From Nitzschia sp. pyKryTriq1 (lineage: Eukaryota > Bacillariophyta > Bacillariophyceae > Bacillariales > Bacillariaceae): a DNA stretch of 64,000 nt. Under the pieces are notes generated by a model. That model was not told where the DNA came from. It ran no database searches and was given only the letters and a program-made list of their open reading frames with translations. The DNA lies in contig OY101116.1 of the NCBI GenBank assembly GCA_956465555.1, forward strand, positions 434,001 to 498,000, read 5' to 3'. Positions 39,907 to 51,260 of this stretch are shown one piece after another (the first letter of the stretch is position 1; each line of letters begins with the position of its first letter). A program made the translations under genes and the position numbers.

Positions 39907-41793
39907 ATGCATCGATCGATCGCAAGCAATCATCTACGAGTATCCGCCCATCACAGCCCACTTAGGGAGGCATTGAGCGACAACAAAAAGCAGTCAGATC
40001 CAACCAAATTTCGAATAGCAATGTCGGCCCTGAGAAACAAACGAAATGGAGGCGGAGGGGGAGGAGACGAGAGTTGGATGAGTGTTGTCGGCAGGATTGG
40101 GGCAACGGCCACCGTAGTGATGGCCGTAGCCAAAGCTGTTAAGGTCGTGACAGACAGTCCTTCTCTGGTAAGCATGTGCTCTAAGGAACAAGATGACGAC
40201 TCGCCTCCGACCTTTTTGAAGCGTCAGATTCTGGCTGGCACTTCTTCTGTTCCTGCTTCATCCTCGTCGTGGTCCACCACCAAACAATTTCCTCGTACAG
40301 TACCGGAGCTGGAACGCATGAGTAAAAGATACAAGGATGAATGCATGGTAGCTGCCGAAGAAGGAAACTATGGCCGTGTCCAATGGCTGTGTGAGACTCA
40401 AAGTCAGTTGGCTTTGATCATAGAAATGCGAAAAGAGTTCGACAAAGCCCAGAGGGAAGGAGATTTTGAACACCTCCCCAACATCCTCTCAAAGGTCACG
40501 AAACTACAGCAGGAACTGAGCCAGCGATTGCAACAGGAGACCATCATGCTCAATCCCGGTCAAGAGGCGAACGCCACTACGGATGATGCGATGCTCTCTC
40601 CCATTGAAGTTAAAAGACTCATTGCGAGTCTTGGTAACAACATGGATGGAATCGACCTAGAAAGCCCCGGTGGAATCACCCAATGGCGAAAAACCAATAA
40701 ACGCAAGGAAATCCTCGTAAAAATGCAAAGTATTTATGAGAAAATGGAACAGAGCAGCGACGAGGATACTCTACGAGATCTGAGCCAGCAGCTCCATTTC
40801 CAGAACGATGCATTCACCCAGCAAATGGGAGAGAAACAAGTCCTTATCGCTCCAGAGGGAAAGCAGAAACAATCTGGCTTCCTTCAAAAAATTGGAGAAA
40901 CATTTGGTTTTGGTGGTACCGTCCCTTCGAAGAATGAAGGCTCAACTAGTACCAAGAGATCTTCGTCCAAGCGAAAGGAATGTCCCTCCTCGCTTTCCAA
41001 ATATCATGCCAATGTGACATCGGATGCCGGTCCTGCTCGACGAAGAAGCCCCAGAGCTGCTCAGAAACGTCCAAAGTATACGGATGATGGTAGTTCATGC
41101 CGTAGTTCTCCACCAAAGAAGGGCAACGCGACCTCAATTTCAGTGGCCGGCGGTGATATTATTGTGCTAGATGATTGCGAAGAGCTTTCTACCTCTACCC
41201 CTGCCAGGAATCTACGAAGCAGCAAAAGATCCTCCTTTTCAACTAGCCTCCTCACCCCATGGAAGGAAGACGTCCCCTTGACTTCAGTGGGTGGTGGGGA
41301 TATTTGCTTGGAGGATGATCTTGAAATGTCTCCCCCCACCATGTGTGGTACGGATATCCACTGCTACAACAGTGACGACGAGAGGGAGGAAGATGATGGA
41401 TCCATCAAGAATACCCAGTGTCAACGCAAGGAGCCTGTTGCCGAGGAAGAATCCGATCAGGAGAACGAAGAACACCAGCAAGATTCGCGTTCACCAGAAC
41501 CAGAAATCCAATGGCCCGACCAGAAAGATCTGGAATGGGGAACTTTCGTTGATTTTGATGGTCAAACTTTCTACGTTACGGACGATAACGAAAATCTATG
41601 GCAAGTTGTTCGGAAGAAGGTCCAGCGAGACTGTGACTTTCTGGGAGATAAGACTGCAAAGGAGATACTGCAAGCTATGATAGATGCCAACACAACTAAG
41701 TACGTCGAACAGTCGTTGCAGAGCGCCGAAGAGTTGAACCCCGGAATCCTTCTCTTGGTCCCTCATCCTAGAGATTGGCCAGCCAAAGAATGA
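39907..41793 (+). CDS. Unrecognised acidic protein with an internal GGDI-DD repeat
   Basis: The ORF has 628 residues from the ATG at 39907; the internal ATG at 40021 (MSALRNKRN) is an equally likely start. It opens with a Gly/Lys-rich part and a hydrophobic helix (RIGATATVVMAVAKAVKVV). A charged helical region follows (about 125-230 and 270-310), probably coiled coil, then a disordered basic/Ser region. Within it, SVAGGDIIVLDDCEELS (about 417-433) and SVGGGDICLEDDLEMS (about 460-475) are an internal duplication that is also visible in the DNA. The C-terminus is folded-looking: WGTFVDFDGQTFYVTDDNENL, then helices and GILLLVPHPRDWP. I know no family with these features. Confidence 0.55.
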   Translation: MHRSIASNHLRVSAHHSPLREALSDNKKQSDPTKFRIAMSALRNKRNGGGGGGDESWMSVVGRIGATATVVMAVAKAVKVVTDSPSLVSMCSKEQDDDSPPTFLKRQILAGTSSVPASSSSWSTTKQFPRTVPELERMSKRYKDECMVAAEEGNYGRVQWLCETQSQLALIIEMRKEFDKAQREGDFEHLPNILSKVTKLQQELSQRLQQETIMLNPGQEANATTDDAMLSPIEVKRLIASLGNNMDGIDLESPGGITQWRKTNKRKEILVKMQSIYEKMEQSSDEDTLRDLSQQLHFQNDAFTQQMGEKQVLIAPEGKQKQSGFLQKIGETFGFGGTVPSKNEGSTSTKRSSSKRKECPSSLSKYHANVTSDAGPARRRSPRAAQKRPKYTDDGSSCRSSPPKKGNATSISVAGGDIIVLDDCEELSTSTPARNLRSSKRSSFSTSLLTPWKEDVPLTSVGGGDICLEDDLEMSPPTMCGTDIHCYNSDDEREEDDGSIKNTQCQRKEPVAEEESDQENEEHQQDSRSPEPEIQWPDQKDLEWGTFVDFDGQTFYVTDDNENLWQVVRKKVQRDCDFLGDKTAKEILQAMIDANTTKYVEQSLQSAEELNPGILLLVPHPRDWPAKE

Positions 41794-42840
41794 ACCTTCC
41801 AACTGCTGCCAGTTGTAAAGAGTCACCATGATATACATAATAATTGCATAGGATTCGCATCGTAATAGTACTATCCTTTTATTTTCATGTTGTACTTGCT
41901 CTTCGTACGAACAGTACCAAGGAATATCGGTAGTACAGCAGGGCAGTGTTTTTGTTTAAAATATACTCGTAGTCCACTAGTTCTTTCATTTGGAAGACTC
42001 CTCTGCGTACGCACAGTCCACTTTCGAGTACCAGTACTGTAATCCTGGGAATACATGACGAGTAGAATAGTTGATACTTCTAGACTTTTGTACTGCCGGG
42101 TAGTATTAGTTGTTTCGGACGCATACATCAGGGGGTTGAGGTACAGTAGTGGCCCAGGGGTACCATTCTTGTCAGTACAGTACCAGTACCAGTACTGCAC
42201 GTGCACGGGGATGCGCGTCTCAGTCTTTTCTTTCGAGTTCTCCTGCGCGCGTCCGCCCGCATTTTTTTCGCCTTCACCCTTCACAACAACATCATCTTCA
42301 TCATCTCACAAAATAAATTCCACAAGAAAACAACTGTGCGTTGCATTGCCACAACCCTCTTATCCATCTGGAAACCACAACAACTTAATTTCTTACCGTT
42401 CACGAATATATGGTATGTTATTTTTACGTTATCGTTTGTCATCGTTGGGTATGGATAATATTGCAATGATGTGATGGGCGTCGACTTCTGCGAAATCGGT
42501 GGATTTCCGTGCCGCGCCCTCTTTCGTCGCACGCCGTCGCAAAAGAACAGGATTATTGATGCCAAGTCCTTCTTTATATATTATGCACACAGATACAGTC
42601 CATGCTACTGTTTCCGCGTTATTTGTTTCTTCGTCATGGTCGCCGGTCTTGGATTGGTTGCTCTTGCTGCCTTCTCATTGTGTCTTCTCGTGTCGGATGG
42701 ATCGTGAAAAAAATGATGAATGATCATCATCGAGAGCAAAAGCAAGATGCACGATTGGAGAGAAAAGTCGGAGTGGCGCTCCGAAAATGTTACATATTCA
42801 TTGTTGAGGAAATCATAAGCTAACCTTTTCGCACGTTTAG
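41794..42840. other. 1-kb spacer, probably 5' leader and intron of the NDR kinase gene
   Basis: CAGTACAGTACCAGTACCAGTACTG lies at about 42174-42198. A donor-like ATATG|GTATGTT at 42413-42419 and a GCTAAC branch-type motif 13-18 nt before the TTTAG that directly precedes the kinase ATG suggest an intron up to 42840. ORFs inside are unsupported. Confidence 0.35.
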
Positions 42841-42971
42841 ATGAAGCTATTCTCTCGCCCGCGCGCTCTACTAGCTCACACCGCCGCCAGCGCGTCGTCC
42901 AACGCAAATGCAATCCCACGCGGAAACCGACGACCCGACACAGACGGCCTCTGGCTGCTCCGCAAGTCCGC

Positions 42972-43006
<35 letters not shown>

Positions 43007-45162
43007 CATCTCACTTTGACGACGACGAGGCCTCGGCATTTCCAAACAAACGCAAGAGTAGTCCCGAACAGAGTCGTGAGAAATTGGAAGCAGTGGAAGC
43101 AAGAAAGAAGGAACTGTTGACTGCATCACCGACGAAAAAGACAAACAACAACAACAACAACAAGATCATGAGCTCTCGCCCCATGTCCGACGAAGAAGCA
43201 GTGGCCGCGGCCGACAAAGAGATGGAAGCCCGGGCCAACCGCGCCAAGGAGCTTTTATCGCAGCGATATGTGGGTCTCAAACGGCAACAGGTATGTTCTA
43301 GAGGTCGTTACTCGCTCGTCCAGCACAGTACAATGACTGGAATACTCACGGTGTCCTTCACTTCTCCATGTTCCTGTTTTTGTTTGACATTGCGACATTA
43401 AACGACTCAACGCTCTGCCAAAATCATCATATCATCAACACCTATCCCCACCTTACTGATGATGTAATTCACAGGAGGACCGCAAGAATCGCAAGATGCA
43501 ACTCGAACGACAAATGGTAGGCATGGCAGAAGAGAAGAAGCAGGATTTGCGCCGCACCTTGGAGCATGAAGAAATGATTGCCCAGAAGGATTCGCGCAAG
43601 AAGATTTCCACTGCCGACTTTGAATCTCTGGCTGTCATTGGAAGGGGAGCCTTTGGAGAAGTCCGACTGGTCCGTCATAAGGCGAAGGGAGACGGGAAAA
43701 TCGAAATCTTTGCCCTCAAGAGTATGAAGAAGGAAATGATGGTCATGAAGAATCAAGTCGGTCATGTCCGCGCCGAACGAGAGGCCCTCGCCAAGGCGGA
43801 CTCGAATAATAAGTGGCTTACGTCCCTGTACTACTCCTTTGTCGATGATACCCACCTCTATATGGTCATGGAGTATTTGCCGGGTGGAGACTTGATGAGC
43901 TTGTTGATCAAGGAAGATACTTTCTCAGAATCGGTCACCAAGTATTTCATGGCTCAAGCCGCGCACGCCATCAGCAGTGTGCACGCTTTGGGGTACATTC
44001 ATCGTGATATCAAACCGGATAACATGCTTTTGGATGCCAAGGGTCATTTGAAATTGACTGACTTGGGACTTTGCAAAAAGGTCGGAGAAGTTAGCCCCAT
44101 GGATGACCCTGAATACGTCCTGAAGATGATGCGAGAGCAGGGATTGATCACGGAAGAATCGTCGGGAATGGACTCTGAGGGCGACAACCCGAACAGCGCT
44201 GGCGGGGCAGGCAAGCATCGTGACTCGGGGGATGCCATGGCTATGTCGATTGATGATAGTATCCCCACTGCCCCTGCTAATCAGCCGCGCCCTCAAATGC
44301 CGACTGGCAAGGCTCGACGAGAGGTAAGAGGAAGTTACTATCGTGTCATTATTTATCATGTATCTATTGCATGTGTCTCAAAATCGTTTTCATTCCCTTC
44401 TTCTTTTTGTAGATGGCATATTCGACTGTTGGTACTCCCGACTACATCGCACCGGAGGTATTGGCTGCTCAAAATGGCGCTTCGGGCTACTCTTACACGA
44501 CGGCCGTGGACTGGTGGTCCTTGGGTGTCATTATGTTTGAATGTTTGGTCGGTTATACCCCTTTCTATGCGGAAGATCCCGTCACGACTTGTCGCAAGAT
44601 TCTGCGCTGGCGCCAGTGCTTGGAGTTGCCAGCGGATACCAAGGCCAACTTGTCTCCCGAATGTATTGACTTTTTGAGTTGTTTGTTGGCCGGCCCCGAA
44701 TCTAGAATTGGTTCGTCGAAGAATGGAACCGAGTTTGAGAACGGATTCAAACAGGTGGTGCAACACCCTTGGTTCAAGGGTTTTGATTGGGAAGGCCTGC
44801 CAACCAAGGAAGGTCCCTTGCTGCCTAGTGGAGCCCGAGAGTTCCCAGAATTGTTCGAATATCTCAAGTGAGTGGTTACTTTTCGGATGGACCTCGACGC
44901 GTTGCAGGTATGATGGTTCGTGCTAACTCTTTTTTCTTGATGTTGCTGCTCCTTGCCAAATAGAACGTGTCCCAAGACGGACCCTCGATTCCATCAACTG
45001 GTGACCCGAGTCACTCAAAACTTTGACACTTTTGAGGATTATGGAACCAACTTGGATCGACAAGGCAAGACTCGTGTAGTTCGTAATCAGTTGGATCAGT
45101 TCTATGATTACAACTACCGACGAGTCCGAAAGCCAAAGCTTCCCGTTTCCATTGACGAATAG
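42841..45162 (+). CDS. NDR/LATS-family AGC protein kinase
   Basis: Four exons (42841-43290, 43475-44323, 44413-44867, 44964-45162) give 650 residues. The N-terminus has Asn runs encoded by AAC repeats and a helical MOB-binding-like region ending [16 protein letters not shown]. The kinase has [22 protein letters not shown] (catalytic Lys), [14 protein letters not shown] and DLGLCKK (Leu instead of Phe in DFG). An activation-segment insert of about 85 residues then leads to [31 protein letters not shown] and the AGC C-tail. The final FYDYNYRR aligns with the NDR hydrophobic motif F-x-x-Y-T-Y-K-R, but the phospho-acceptor Thr is Asn. NDR kinases work with MOB proteins in cell shape and division. 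Confidence 0.9.
42973..43006. repeat. (AAC)n microsatellite coding for poly-Asn
   Basis: Eleven consecutive Asn codons in exon 1 of the NDR-type kinase. A shorter run lies at 43143-43161. Confidence 0.85.
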
Positions 45163-45351
45163 ATAGATACTGGCGCGTGGTAGATATTACAAATGACGCT
45201 GACTAGGGCTCGCCCCGAACCAATCGGGTGAGTGCATCCACTCGGCGGACCTAGTAGAGTCCTATACACCTAGGCATGATTGAGGAATACTGCTTTAGAC
45301 AACTCAGTATGGTACTAGCCAACAAAAAGCAATTCGACGCTATTAGTTACT

Positions 45352-47397
45352 CTAGTAAAGACTGTTGGAATTATCGTAGGTCGCGATGATTCCTGTCTCG
45401 GCAATAAGCTCTGCTGCCCTGGCATGGTCACCCTTCCCAAAGCCGTAGGAGAATCCATACACTTTGGCTATATTTGATGTGGGGCTGTAGTCGATGCGAC
45501 CTCCTCCAGTGACCGTCACCTTTTCGTATCCAGCGGTACGGATCCATTCCACTAGGTCCTCCGCCACATTCGCATGGTAGAGTCCTCCGCATTCCTTGGG
45601 CGAGGCACTTTTGACAAACGACAGCACGTCGCCAGCTTGCGTTTCGACCTTTACCAGAACGTACTTGTTCCGTCCCGGTGATAATTGAACAACTGGAGGA
45701 AGCAGCTCTGGTTTCTCCATTTCAATTTTAGAGTTGTTGGGAGTTGATGAGCTCAGGCTTTGTACTAGCTCCATATCTATGGACGAAGTGACGCTGCCGT
45801 CTGCACCTTCTTGTTCCAGAATGGGTGACCACCAGGCTTTGTCTAGAGAAATCTCGACCCACCGCTTTGACGGAATGCCCAAAGTTACATTCTTCCGTCG
45901 CCTCTGTTTCCATACTTCCACATAGTCGGCATCCCAAAAGCCAACGTGCGTACTTTGAAGCGCCAAGATCTGAGGATCATTATTAGTCGAGCCTGCCGTA
46001 GTATCAACGGGAATGGCGCCTCCGTACTGTTCGTCCCCCACGAGGGGAAATCCAAGCCGCGAAAGTTGCCCCCGTATTTGATGACTCCTACCGGTCTCCA
46101 ACTGAATGGAAACCTCACAGACAGCCTTTGTCGATTGAGGCATTTGAGCAGATGTCCAAAGCCGGCTGGATAGTGGATGGTGCTCGTTTGGAATTGGATA
46201 GATTCTGGATATTCCTGTAATTTTCAATCGGCATTCCAACCATTCTTTTACTGTAGAGTTCCCGGGGGCGTCCTCTTCTGTTTTGGATAGAATTGGCGGC
46301 TCGGGTTCAAATCGCAACGGCGCTCGATCAGAAGGCTCAAGATAATGTCGGATAGTAGTGTTTTGAAGACTCGATAGTCGCTGCCATGCTTTGATGACCG
46401 ATTCGTCTCCCTCGGAATGTGGTTGCAAACACACCAAGCACTTGTATCGCTTGGTAATGTTACTTTCTTCGTGCTTGAGCTGGGTTTTCCGACGAAGCAA
46501 TTCGGCAAAGTAGGCTGCAAATCTGGACTTCCGCGCCACTACCAATAGCCCGGAAGTGTTCACGTCGATCCGCTGCGTCGTTGCCACATAGTCAGCGTTG
46601 GGATTACCGGATGTTAGTTGATGGACGACATTTTCCACGGCGTTGTCAACAGTGGCATGGACGGGAATGAGTGGCGGCTTGTTGATGATCCAAAAATCGA
46701 GGGTAGAGTGGATGATAGTATACTGTGGTTCTGATATCGAGTCTCCGCTGGACGAATCATCCATACTTGTAGGATCCTTCCAGTCAAAATCATACACTTG
46801 AGTGAAACGTCTCGGCGTGTGGTGTATTCTCATGTAATCCCCTTCTTCTAGTATCAACGTCGAATTTTCCTGTGTGAGGCGCATCGGCTTAAACTTGGAA
46901 TTGGGTATTTCCAGCTCGTTGTGTTCGTACTGGTCCCTGGGCAAATACCAAATGGAACCTAACCGAAGTAGTTGTTGTGGCGTCAATAGTTGTCCTAATT
47001 CTCCAGGCAAGTGAGAACAATCTCCACTAGAAATCCTCTCCCCCATGGATTCTCGTATCGCATTTAGAACCGTGATGGGTGCATCCTTCTCTCCCACCTT
47101 GACGTGCATGGCATATTCCGAAAAAGGTGTCATCGCTCCATTCCATTTCCTGTCGCCATCGCCGTCAGCATTCGTTTGGAAGAGTCGTCGTCGTGGCCGT
47201 CGTCGTCGTCGTTGTTGGGTGGAGTGAGGACAACCAGAAGACGAGCCGAAGGGAAATAATGTCGAGCATCTCGCCCTCGACGACAGGCTTGGGACACGGA
47301 CAGTCCACGCGGAGCAAAACGCGGACATTACCAGCACTGCCGAAGTGGCTATCCGTGAGAACAAGAATCTCGTCTTTGTCGAAGATCTGCTTGCCAT
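45352..47397 (-). CDS. RluA-type pseudouridine synthase fused to a PHPT1/Janus-like phosphohistidine phosphatase domain
   Basis: From the first ATG (47397) the single uninterrupted ORF has 681 residues. The N-terminus has a hydrophobic signal (SAVLVMSAFCSA) followed by WTVRVPSLSSRARC, suiting plastid (or mitochondrial) import. An S4-like or adaptor region contains LEEGDYMRIHHTPRRF. The RluA core has FWIINKPPLIPVHATVDNAVE, QRIDVNTSGLLVVARK (catalytic Asp about 278), ITKRYKCLVCL and LETGRSHQIRGQLSRLGFPLVGDEQYGG. From about residue 578 comes a PHPT1-like domain: NKYVLVKVETQAG, YHANVAEDLV (candidate catalytic His about 608), VTGGGRIDY and AKVYGFSYGFGKGDH. These parallel human PHPT1 KYVLIRV, YHADIYD, GGGRI and VYGYSMAYG. 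Both modules retain active-site residues. I know of no described RluA-PHPT1 fusion. Confidence 0.82.
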   Translation of the reverse strand: MASRSSTKTRFLFSRIATSAVLVMSAFCSAWTVRVPSLSSRARCSTLFPFGSSSGCPHSTQQRRRRRPRRRLFQTNADGDGDRKWNGAMTPFSEYAMHVKVGEKDAPITVLNAIRESMGERISSGDCSHLPGELGQLLTPQQLLRLGSIWYLPRDQYEHNELEIPNSKFKPMRLTQENSTLILEEGDYMRIHHTPRRFTQVYDFDWKDPTSMDDSSSGDSISEPQYTIIHSTLDFWIINKPPLIPVHATVDNAVENVVHQLTSGNPNADYVATTQRIDVNTSGLLVVARKSRFAAYFAELLRRKTQLKHEESNITKRYKCLVCLQPHSEGDESVIKAWQRLSSLQNTTIRHYLEPSDRAPLRFEPEPPILSKTEEDAPGNSTVKEWLECRLKITGISRIYPIPNEHHPLSSRLWTSAQMPQSTKAVCEVSIQLETGRSHQIRGQLSRLGFPLVGDEQYGGAIPVDTTAGSTNNDPQILALQSTHVGFWDADYVEVWKQRRRKNVTLGIPSKRWVEISLDKAWWSPILEQEGADGSVTSSIDMELVQSLSSSTPNNSKIEMEKPELLPPVVQLSPGRNKYVLVKVETQAGDVLSFVKSASPKECGGLYHANVAEDLVEWIRTAGYEKVTVTGGGRIDYSPTSNIAKVYGFSYGFGKGDHARAAELIAETGIIATYDNSNSLY

Positions 47398-48037
47398 CAC
47401 CGCTCGGTGTCGTCGTAAAGAGCTTCTGTTAACCACCAATCCATTACCAGCTTGATACGACGGATTGAGTACTCGTATGATGCACTTTATAGTTTCTCAT
47501 GGTAGCATGGGAAGAAAAGAACTGCTGGTTTATTCGCAGATTTTACACTTCTTTTTAGTTCACGTTGTCATCGTCTATTTTCATCGGTAAAACCCGCATC
47601 AACCATCAACTATCAATAAACGGCGCGTCCCGTCTGTCGTCGTACGTACCCATACATTGTTACACGTGTAAGCATAGAAGCATTGAAAACTACGTCTGTA
47701 TGTCAGCCGTCCTTTTTTGGCGGGCTAAAGGGTCATTGATGACTCGTCCTCGCAGCTTTCTACGGCGGGTCGGTACACGTACCGTACCGGTATTACAGTA
47801 CCACAGTCAGTCGAAGTGGTTTTCAGCAGTTTTCAGGAAGGTTTTCTCGCGTCCCGCAACCCCGCACAAAGCCGATGCATAAGAAGATCTCATCATCGCC
47901 ATCACCAGATCACCATCAGCATCACAGGTCACATCCAACTTCCGAGTTCCATCAGAATCTTATTACTCTCTCCTTCCTGACCACAAGAAGAGATAACACA
48001 AATCTCCGAGACGTTATAGTCATAAACATCAATCACC
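47398..48037. other. Spacer between divergent RluA-PHPT and MCTP-like genes
   Basis: Contains CGTACCGTACCGGTATTACAGTACC at about 47778-47802. Two unsupported ORFs (47565-47882; 47875-48120 overlapping the next start) look like chance. Confidence 0.4.
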
Positions 48038-51000
48038 ATGGGGTTCTTTGGAGGCAGGAAAAAGAACAAAGACGGAGAGGAGTCGTCTGGCAAAACGAAG
48101 AAGAAAAAGTCCCCGATTGACGATGGATATCCCGCGGAAGGGAAAAAGAAGAAAATCAAAAGGCTGAAACTTCGTCTCAAGAAGAAGAAGAAAAAGAAGC
48201 ATAAAGATGAAGTCTATGGCGGCGACGTTTATGAAAGTAAACCTAGGGGCAGACGCGGTGATCAGGGACGAGAAAAGTACTACGAGGAAGAGGAATTCGA
48301 GGGCGACGGTGGTGGATTCCAGCTAGATAATGTCCACCCTGGTGGCCTCAAGCTCAACAATCGAGATTCAACTCGTGATGTAGGGTCAGTAGATGACGGC
48401 AAAAAGATCCGAATCAAGCCCCATCATGCATTCCCCACCCCGGTCTACATGACTGAAAATGAGCTCTACCAGAACATGATGCAGCCGTCGGACGAGTTTG
48501 AATTCTTGACCTCCTACTTGAATCCCTCTACCAAGGCAACGCGACGTGTAAAGGTACCAGACATGGTTCGCAGACACTTTGGGTCGCCGAAGGAAGATGG
48601 CCGGATCGGTTCGCTTCGAGTGGAGGTTCTGGGATGTGTTGGCCTTGACCGTGCCAAACCAGATGTCTCAGTCTACCTGGTGGTCGGAGACTGTGCGTTT
48701 GCCACGGATATCATCCAGGGAGCTCGAAGTCCCATGCTTCCATCCAGTGCCAAGCGGGCGGCAGTCTTCCCCCTTCACCACGCTTATGCTCGCTTATTTG
48801 TTGGTGTTTTTGATGTGAAGGAGCGAAAGAAGAGTGAAGCCGATCATTTCTCCGGCCGTGTTGCTATTGATATCCCTCCCCTTCGCCCCGATACCGAGTA
48901 CGATGTTACCTTCCCCATTCGGGCCTCTACATTCATCTATGATCGAAGACCTCGAGGTGTAGTTCGACTTCGCTTTTCTTTGCATTGGTTCAGCGAGCGT
49001 GCTGTCGTTATGTCGTATTTGAAACGCCCTCGTAACCCTTTGGCATTCTCAAGACAAGCCAAGAAACAACCGACGATCCCGTGTGGAGATCCAAAGACCT
49101 TCCGCAATGTTGCTGTGACGGTGCACGGTCAAGACTTTCCTGGAAAGTATACTCGTGGTGCATTTCGTGCGACGATGCGTGAATTCAATCTTTACCAGCA
49201 GAACGTCCGCTTCTTGACCAAGGTCACCATTATTGACTGCATTCTGTGGGAGAATCCTCTCATGAGTCTATATCTCTTTTCGACCAACATGTATTGTGTC
49301 GTGCAAAACTCGGTTCGTCTAGTGCCTCCATTCTTCATTGGATGGTTGATTTACTTATTGTATGAAAACTATCGGCAGAACAATGTTGCGGTTGCAGGTC
49401 ATTTGGGGTATCGTCCACTAAGTATCATGGAAATCTTCAATGGACTCATTCGAGACGGAAAAGGTGGAAAACACCACTTCAAACCTATCATCGTCAAGAA
49501 AAGACCCCGAAAGCAAGTACTGGGAGAGGATGGCAAGATGACCGATATCGAGATGGCCAACCATAGGGAATTTCCATTCTCGGAGCGGTTCACTTATCAT
49601 AAGTTTGCCGCATCCGATGCTATTGCCGCAGGTCCTGCAAAGACAGGAAAGAAGGGAAAGAAGGCTGGTGCAGCAGGTAGGTTTTTGTAGGGAAAATTTC
49701 CAACGACTGTTGTTTGAGTGTCCACTTCTAACTCAAAACGAATTTTCTTCCGTTCATGTAGCCGCCAAAATGGACGACCAAGGAGCACGACGTCTATCTA
49801 TCTATACATCTCCCGTGGAAGAACGTCCTGATAACGAGAGCGAAGAAGAGTCTTCTTCAGACGAGGAGGATAGTGAACACGAACGAGACGAGGAGGGTAT
49901 GATGGAACAGGGTGACGATGACGGATATGGGGATATGGCGGATAGTGACGAAGAAGGGGATGAAGAGGATGGTGATGCCCCTACCGGTGGCAAAGGACGC
50001 ATGTTTCAATCGGGGAAGGCCAGCACGACGCGTCGAATCCGCGTCGGCCCCGAACAGAATGCTGATAAATCTGGGCGAAAGCAGCCTCCTCAGGTGCATT
50101 TGTCTCGCGTCGAACATATGCTTCACAGAGCCAGTAAGAACATATCTGTCGAGCACGTTCATTTCCCTCCGCCTCACCTCCAGATGAATTTGGGCAAAGA
50201 TTACAATGCCAAAGGACCTGCATCTGATGTTATCACAGCGAAGGAGAAGCAAAACTTCGACGAATTCGATAGATTGCTGGGATTCCGCACCAAGAATCCG
50301 AATCCGATTCTGAGAATTACGTCTTCTTTTTTGGGTCCACTCATGCGTATCATTCGCATCGTGGTGTATGCGACACGAATTGGTTTCAATGTGACGGCAT
50401 GGACCGATCCTTATTTGACTTTTTGGGTGTTCTCATTTCTTGCGACGTTGGCATTCATTCTCTTCATCTTCCCATGGAGAACATTCTTCCTCCTTTCAAC
50501 TGTTATTCTTCTCGGACCACAGGTAAGTCGTGGAAAGCTGCAGTATTTTATACAGCTTTAAATGGATCTAATTTCGATTGCTTGCTTTTAGAATATTGCT
50601 GTCCGCAAGTATCTTGAGAGGAGAGCTCGAGAGAAGGAGGTCGAGGATCGTGAGAAGGCAGATCGCGAAAAAGAAGAGAACAAGAAGTTGGGCGTTGACC
50701 CTGCAGCCCAAGCAATGGCTGCTGCCAAGGCTAAAATCGCTGCTGAGGAAGCCTCGGTTGCCAAGTCAAAGAAAAAGAAAAAAGGTGGACTGTTTGGTAG
50801 CCGTAAGAAAGACGACGATGACGATGACGAGGAAAAGGAGATCAATGAAGCAGATTTATATAGATCACCTCGGCCGGCATTTTACGCTCATACCAGGCCT
50901 ACTCGGCGCACCCAAGTCCCTCGGGATGTGGCCGTTCCCTATTTCAGATTTCGCAAGGAACGTTTTTACGATTGGCCACCTGATCCAACTGTGTCTCGAG

Positions 51001-51140
51001 CCACGCCTTTGATTGCGGCCGCTATGGAACAGCGTGGTGATTTAGGCGGCAGTGTCCACGAAGGACGTCGAGAACGGTATCGCGAGGAGGAGTTTGAGGA
51101 TGAGGAATATTATGATGACGAAGAAGAATTCGAAGAGTAA
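48038..51140 (+). CDS. C2-domain, MCTP-like (PRT_C) membrane protein
   Basis: Three exons (48038-49676, 49762-50522, 50592-51140) give 982 residues. A very Lys-rich N-terminus (to about residue 62) is followed by an acidic patch. A C2 domain comes next (GSLRVEVLGCVGLDRAKPDVSVYLVVG, FPLHHAYARLFVGVFDVKE, GRVAIDIPPLRPDTEY). Then there is the phosphoribosyltransferase-C-like region that ends multiple-C2-and-TM proteins (FLTKVTIIDCILWENPLMSLYL), hydrophobic helices (VRLVPPFFIGWLIYLLY), a 100-residue acidic insert and the last helix pair (FWVFSFLATLAFILFIFPW...FFLLSTVILLGP). A basic then acidic tail closes it. MCTPs tether the ER to other membranes and sense calcium and lipid. Only one C2 domain is visible here, where plant MCTPs have three or four. 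Confidence 0.78.
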
Positions 51141-51260
51141 AGACGGAGGGGGTTCAATCCAGGGATCTATGGGTTAACGATGTAGAATTGCTCCATTAAT
51201 TTTTGGGCTACTTGACTACCTGTAGGAGCAGGTAGCAGCCATTACGCCGCTGTACCGTAG

